NCBI GenBank assembly: GCA_030619735.1
Contig: JAUXAV010000012.1
Location: 1-17,580, forward strand
Direction of reading: 5' to 3'
Length of the DNA: 17,580 nt
Source: Candidatus Aenigmatarchaeota archaeon
Lineage (GTDB): Archaea; Aenigmatarchaeota; Aenigmatarchaeia; QMZP01; JAUXAV01
A program made the position numbers and the translations under genes. The notes beneath the pieces are model-generated. The model ran no database searches, had not been told where the DNA came from, and worked only from the letters and a program-made list of their open reading frames with translations. Shown here piece after piece: positions 14,366-17,580 of the stretch (position 1 is its first letter; every line of letters starts with the position of its first letter).

Positions 14366-15571
14366 GTGAGAAATATGGTGAAAAAGATTCCGATAGAGGA
14401 GAAGGATTTGAAGCAGGTCCTGGGTGAGGTAAAGGAATCCGGAAAGCCTGGAAAAAAGGCAGGGAAAGGGGGCAAGAAGGCAAAGGGTGTAGGGAAGGAG
14501 GAGCGGATAAAGATTCTGAAGGAGTTCACAAAGGCCCTCCTGAAGAAATACGGCTCCATTATAAGGTCTGTTGTGCTTTTCGGCTCCACCGCAAGGAATG
14601 AATGGAGGGGTGAAAGCGACATTGATGTGTTTATTATAATTGATGACACCAGGACGAAAATATCCCCGGATATGAAGGCCAGGATTGAGGACGAGATGGA
14701 TGTTATTGCAAAGAAATGCCACAAACAGCTATCCATACAGCAGCCATATCTCCTGACAGAGTTCTGGAACATGGTAAGGATAGGCCATCCCATTGTATTC
14801 AACTTCATAAGGGAGGGCATACCTGTCTTTGACAGGGACATATTCCTGCCAATAAAGAGGCTCCTCCAGTTGGGGGAGATAAGGCCCTCCAAGGAGGCAG
14901 TGGAGAAATACATTGAGAGGGGGCCCAAGAGGGTAAAGAGGGTGGAGAACGCCAAGATGTACATGGTGGTGGAGGATTTGTATTATGCAATGCTTGAGAG
15001 CGCCCAGGCGGTTCTGATGTTCCTGGGGAAGTCCCCTCCCAGGCCGAGTGATGCGCCTGATGCCCTGAGGAAGAGCCTGGTGAAGATGGGCTTTGTAAAG
15101 GAGTCCCAGGTAAAGTTCCTGGAGGATATAATAGAGGTCAGGAAGCAAGTGGAGCACAAGAAGATAAACAATATTTCAGGGGCTGAGCTTGATGAATGGC
15201 TTGAGAAAACCAGGAAGTTCGTGAAGCTCATGCAGGGCCTTATAGTGAAGGTGGAGGTCCTGAAGAGGGAGAACATGATTGAGAAGAGCCATGTGATAAT
15301 GACAGAGACCGCTGTCACTCTGCTGAAGGCCCTGAATAAAATGCCCAAGAAGGAGGAGAGCATGGCAGAGGCCTTTGAAAGGCACCTGGTGAAGCCGGGC
15401 ATTATAGCACCAAAATACCTGGACATCCTCCATGAGCTGGAGAAGATGAAGGGCATCGTAAAGAAAGGCAAGGTCCTAGACCTCTCCAAGCAGGACATAC
15501 TGATGTACAGGGAATACGTCAGGAAATTCATAAGGGAAGCCGGCAAGGTGCTTAAGAAGAAGTCTGCCTAA
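14366..15571 (+). CDS. Fused minimal nucleotidyltransferase-HEPN protein
   Basis: 401 residues. A lysine- and glycine-rich N-terminal arm (23-45) precedes a nucleotidyltransferase domain (about 45-160) with the full GSx10DxD motif: G73-S74, then D85 and D87 in VVLFGSTARNEW...SDIDVFIIID. A linker with FDRDIFLPIKRLLQLGEI leads to a helical domain (about 190-300) with the HEPN motif Rx4H (R259 to H264, RKQVEH), then a further helical domain (305-400). Separate MntA and HepT form a toxin-antitoxin pair in which MntA adds AMP to a tyrosine in Rx4HxY of HepT; here H264 is followed by KK, so that tyrosine is absent. A fused role in RNA processing or nucleotide transfer is inference. GTG 14366 matches the TATA spacing; ATG 14375 is an alternative. 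The 3' end is 2 bp from the convergent kinase gene. Confidence 0.85.
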   Translation: MRNMVKKIPIEEKDLKQVLGEVKESGKPGKKAGKGGKKAKGVGKEERIKILKEFTKALLKKYGSIIRSVVLFGSTARNEWRGESDIDVFIIIDDTRTKISPDMKARIEDEMDVIAKKCHKQLSIQQPYLLTEFWNMVRIGHPIVFNFIREGIPVFDRDIFLPIKRLLQLGEIRPSKEAVEKYIERGPKRVKRVENAKMYMVVEDLYYAMLESAQAVLMFLGKSPPRPSDAPDALRKSLVKMGFVKESQVKFLEDIIEVRKQVEHKKINNISGAELDEWLEKTRKFVKLMQGLIVKVEVLKRENMIEKSHVIMTETAVTLLKALNKMPKKEESMAEAFERHLVKPGIIAPKYLDILHELEKMKGIVKKGKVLDLSKQDILMYREYVRKFIREAGKVLKKKSA

Positions 15572-15573
15572 TT

Positions 15574-16110
15574 CTATCTTTTCTCCAAGAATTCTAAGAT
15601 TTTTTCCACCACCTGCTCTATTGAGAGATGGGTGGTGTCCAGGATGAGGTCGTATTGCTTTTTATTGTAGCAGTCCAGGCTGTAGTATCTCCTGTATCTG
15701 AGCCTTTCTGATTTTTTTCTCCTCTTTATGTTTTCCAGGGTCTTCTCCAGGCTGGTGTTCTCCCTCTCATCTCTCTTCAGGTCCTTAAAAATCCTCTCTG
15801 CGGCTACCTCATCCCTTACCTCCAGGAATACCTTTACAGAATGGGAAATGAAATGGAACCCGAGCCTTGAGTCTATAATGAAGTTGTCCTGCTTTTTGCC
15901 CAGGTCAGTTTGCATCTTATCTAACTCTATATCTATTGACCTGTCTTTCTCTGCTTTTCTTGAAATATCTAATAAACTAATCCCTCTCCTCTTTGCAAGG
16001 GTCCTCATCAGGTCCCCCACAGAGTAGTGCCTGAAACCAAGCTTTTTGGCCAGGAGCCTGGAAACACTGGATTTGCCTGAGCCGGGGTTCCCTGAAACCG
16101 TTATTATCAT
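15574..16110 (-). CDS. cmk: Cytidylate-kinase-family protein
   Basis: 178 residues, the size of archaeal (d)CMP kinases, which phosphorylate CMP and dCMP with ATP. The P-loop GNPGSGKS is at 7-14, followed by AKKLGFRHYSVGDLMRTLAKRRGISLLDISRKAE, a layout typical of archaeal Cmk, then IDSRLGFHF (79-87) where family members commonly have EGRLAGW. The lid region is rich in basic residues (KRRKKSERLRYRRYY, 129-143), and the end reads YDLILDTTHLSIEQVVEKIL. The substrate-site difference (DSRLGFHF) leaves room for another small kinase role, so the substrate assignment is less sure than the fold. A GGTG sequence precedes the ATG at 16110. The gene follows the TIM-barrel gene by 20 bp and likely shares its transcript. 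Confidence 0.82.
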   Translation of the reverse strand: MIITVSGNPGSGKSSVSRLLAKKLGFRHYSVGDLMRTLAKRRGISLLDISRKAEKDRSIDIELDKMQTDLGKKQDNFIIDSRLGFHFISHSVKVFLEVRDEVAAERIFKDLKRDERENTSLEKTLENIKRRKKSERLRYRRYYSLDCYNKKQYDLILDTTHLSIEQVVEKILEFLEKR

Positions 16111-16130
16111 ACCGCACCACTAAACCTTTT

Positions 16131-17012
16131 CTATCTCACCATGTCCCCGAGTTCTGTCAGGATATTGAGTATTGCCTTCTCCCTTCCGGGGTCGTCAAAC
16201 ATCAGGGTTCCCTTAATGCCCAGGGACATTATCTGTTTTATTAAATAGCTCAGGTTGAGGTCCGACTCGGAAAGGGGTATCTGCTTTATCTCCCCGGAGG
16301 GCCCGTAGGAGGAGGCTGAGAAAATGAAATAGGCATTGCTGAGCCAGTTCTGCCCCACACTGGCCCTGACCTTGTCCAGTATATTCCTGAAATCCTGCTC
16401 TGTTCTGAGTATGCCCGCGCCCCTTGCATGTATGTGCGCCCAGTTCAGTACGGGCTCTGTCCCTGTTGTCCTGGTGGATATCTCTATAACATCCTCCAGG
16501 GAGCCGAGCTCATTCACCTTTCCTGTTGTCTCTATTCCAAACCTTGCCTGGGTCCTGGTAGCGCTCATTATCTCGTTTATCTTGTAGATAACGAGTTTAG
16601 TTGCCTGCTCATGGGACATCCTGGGATAGAAGGTGGGGCATATTATGAACGCCCTGCAGTCCATTACCGAGGCCACTGAGGAGAATATCTTCAGCTCAGA
16701 ATCTAGCTTTATATTGTCCTCCGGGAGGCTGGAGTTGTACAGGGCAAGCTCTATATTGTATTTCTTTGCTATGTTCTTTATATTGAGCAGGTCCCCGTAG
16801 TATTCCTTGTAGAGGTCTGAGGGGGAGGCAACCCTTGAGAACAAATCCTTTGGCAGGAGGAATGCCTTGAAGCCTGAATTATATATCTCCCTGAGTACTT
16901 CCAGGGCTTCCCTGACTGACCTGACCACAGGAATCTTGGATGTTCCATAGGCTATTCCAATCCTCATTCCCAGCCTTTCCTGTATCTTCAGGCTCTTTTT
17001 CCTTATCAGCAT
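16131..17012 (-). CDS. Endonuclease IV-like TIM barrel lacking most metal ligands (predicted pseudoenzyme)
   Basis: About 293 residues. The second half matches archaeal endonuclease IV-like proteins closely (FGIETTGK, GSLEDVIEIS, AHIHARGAG, SYGPSGEIK, KGTLMFDDPG). Numbering from the GTG at 17021, positions that normally hold zinc ligands are changed: Y95 and C128 replace histidines, N193 replaces aspartate (VLNWAHIHARG versus the usual IDFAHIHARG), I233 and Q247 replace histidines, and D276 replaces the last glutamate. Only E164 and H196 keep the expected identity. This suggests loss of trinuclear metal binding, so AP-endonuclease activity is unlikely; a structural or regulatory role is possible. 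Start choice: ATG 17012 has GGTGA and AGGAG upstream; GTG 17021 and ATG 16967 (giving MRIGIAYG, the family N-terminus) are alternatives. It precedes cmk in one transcription unit. Confidence 0.85.
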   Translation of the reverse strand: MLIRKKSLKIQERLGMRIGIAYGTSKIPVVRSVREALEVLREIYNSGFKAFLLPKDLFSRVASPSDLYKEYYGDLLNIKNIAKKYNIELALYNSSLPEDNIKLDSELKIFSSVASVMDCRAFIICPTFYPRMSHEQATKLVIYKINEIMSATRTQARFGIETTGKVNELGSLEDVIEISTRTTGTEPVLNWAHIHARGAGILRTEQDFRNILDKVRASVGQNWLSNAYFIFSASSYGPSGEIKQIPLSESDLNLSYLIKQIMSLGIKGTLMFDDPGREKAILNILTELGDMVR

Positions 17013-17044
17013 ACTCCTCACCCTAACAAATTCCCATATACCTA

Positions 17045-17055
17045 CTATATATATG
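17045..17055 (-). promoter_or_regulatory. TATA box for the endonuclease IV-like gene and cmk
   Basis: CATATATATAG on the minus strand is centred near 17050, predicting a transcript start near 17023. That leaves either a leaderless GTG (17021) or an 11-nt leader before ATG 17012. Confidence 0.5.
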
Positions 17056-17099
17056 CACCCACAAATAGAAAAAGGTGTTCCCCCTTCTTGGTATTTCTA

Positions 17100-17162
17100 C
17101 GGGGAAAGAGAAACAAAACTAAATAGGACTAAAAATATAAGAATTTTTGGTCAGTCCCTGCC
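17100..17162 (-). terminator. T-rich region after the pilin gene
   Basis: Downstream of the pilin stop the minus strand carries repeated T-rich tracts (for example ATATTTTTAG and AGTTTTGTTTCTCTTT). This fits archaeal intrinsic termination of the pilin mRNA and separates it from the next gene, which has its own TATA box. No hairpin is needed or seen. Confidence 0.4.
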
Positions 17163-17531
17163 TTAGCACTGGGCGTACATTTCCTGGGACTGGCCGCCTG
17201 CCATTACCTTGTAGACGCACATGTTTCCAGAACCACAGGTAGCGTCATTGATGGTACCCATTACACCAGGCTCTATGTCGGCAGACAATGCAGGGCTTCC
17301 ACCAGTGGGACTTGTCCTTGTTACTGTTACATCGGTTGTTGCTATCGTTTTTGTGCCTATGTTTCTGACCGTTAGGGATACTGCGGCACCTGTACAGTCG
17401 GATGAAACCAGTTGTATGCCTTCGGTTGTCCTGCCCCAGATTATGCTGATGTATGCATAGGCTGCCCCTGCAATTGCTATTGTTATCAGAAGTATTATGA
17501 TTATTGCTATTATTGGAGATATACCTTTCAA
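17163..17531 (-). CDS. Type IV pilin/archaellin-like prepilin
   Basis: 122 residues. The N-terminus is a class III signal peptide: MKG followed by ISPIIAIIIILLITIAIAG, with cleavage expected after G3 by a prepilin peptidase (PibD/FlaK type), leaving a hydrophobic helix (4-31) for filament assembly. The rest is a short threonine- and glycine-rich beta domain (AVSLTVRNIGTKTI, TDVTVTRTSPTG). Four cysteines (C46, C99, C105 and the C-terminal C122) could form two disulfides outside the cell. The start codon is TTG, fixed by the signal peptide and by AAGGAGGGG six nucleotides upstream. A TATA box lies at 17569-17576. Related proteins build adhesion pili or archaella; no assembly ATPase or membrane platform gene is nearby, so the exact filament is unknown. 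Confidence 0.9.
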   Translation of the reverse strand: MKGISPIIAIIIILLITIAIAGAAYAYISIIWGRTTEGIQLVSSDCTGAAVSLTVRNIGTKTIATTDVTVTRTSPTGGSPALSADIEPGVMGTINDATCGSGNMCVYKVMAGGQSQEMYAQC

Positions 17532-17537
17532 GTTAAA

Positions 17538-17546
17538 CCCCTCCTT
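17538..17546 (-). promoter_or_regulatory. Shine-Dalgarno site that fixes a TTG start
   Basis: AAGGAGGGG on the minus strand lies 6 nt before TTG 17531. There is no in-frame ATG or GTG giving a prepilin leader, so the rare TTG is the start. The strong site may compensate for the weak codon. Confidence 0.75.
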
Positions 17547-17568
17547 GTAATATTATTATTCTTTCCCC

Positions 17569-17576
17569 TTTATATA
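17569..17576 (-). promoter_or_regulatory. TATA box for the pilin gene
   Basis: TATATAAA on the minus strand is followed by GGGG. It predicts a transcript start near 17545, a leader of about 15 nt with the Shine-Dalgarno site at its very 5' end. Confidence 0.55.
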
Positions 17577-17580
17577 TTAT

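Noticed and set aside
14356..15546. Long minus-strand frames opposite the nucleotidyltransferase-HEPN gene
   Set aside because: Antisense frames made by codon bias. The plus-strand protein has GSx10DxD and Rx4H motifs and a TATA box.
14366..15571. A classic HepT-MntA toxin-antitoxin pair
   Set aside because: It is one fused chain, and the tyrosine required for AMPylation control is absent from the HEPN motif.
16131..17012. Active endonuclease IV (Nfo)
   Set aside because: Most metal-ligand positions are replaced, so an active zinc-dependent AP endonuclease is unlikely despite the clear family resemblance.
17013..17162. A hidden small gene or RNA in the 150-bp gap
   Set aside because: No open frame with a start signal and no tRNA-like or stable hairpin structure; only a TATA box and T-rich tracts are visible.

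Overview
The window reads as a dense stretch of an archaeal chromosome, most likely from a small-genome (DPANN-type) lineage. Archaeal markers are ABCE1/Rli1 with its double iron-sulfur head, a diphthine synthase, the archaeal YchF form with a four-cysteine insert, a class III prepilin, TATA boxes about 25-28 bp before start codons, and heavy use of AGG/AGA for arginine. The phylum cannot be fixed by eye. No tRNA, rRNA, CRISPR array, transposase or phage gene was seen. Genes are packed: two tail-to-tail junctions have 1-2 bp between stops, and no gene-free stretch exceeds about 150 bp.

Left part (1-6780) is housekeeping. On the minus strand are the first codons of an unknown gene at the left edge, diphthine synthase, YchF-like GTPase and an eight-helix membrane protein. 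A divergent plus-strand gene encodes ABCE1, and a minus-strand gene encodes GTP-dependent PEP carboxykinase. Diphthine synthase (EF2 modification), YchF (ribosome-binding NTPase) and ABCE1 (ribosome recycling) give a translation theme; PEPCK points to gluconeogenesis or anaplerosis.

Middle part (6823-15571) is mostly uncharacterised. Two adjacent paralogous small proteins lie on the minus strand. Divergent from them is a co-directional plus-strand run: a 57-residue two-helix membrane peptide, a 543-residue unknown protein, a 601-residue metal-type TIM barrel (xylose isomerase/endonuclease IV fold) split by a roughly 250-residue helical insert, two tandem-duplicated eight-bladed propeller proteins with nearly identical C-terminal tails, and a fused nucleotidyltransferase-HEPN protein. 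This run is the best candidate for an undescribed system. Its members look cytoplasmic except the small peptide, and no function can be assigned from sequence alone.

Right part (15574-17531), minus strand, reads in transcription order: a type IV pilin-like protein with a TTG start, an endonuclease IV-like TIM barrel that has lost most metal ligands (a predicted pseudoenzyme), and a cytidylate-kinase-family protein.

Expression signals are unusually legible. Many genes have a TATA box about 25-28 bp before the start codon and so are probably leaderless. A few (small membrane peptide, TIM barrel at 9823, pilin) instead have Shine-Dalgarno sites. One TATA element at 3110-3117 seems to serve two divergent leaderless genes.
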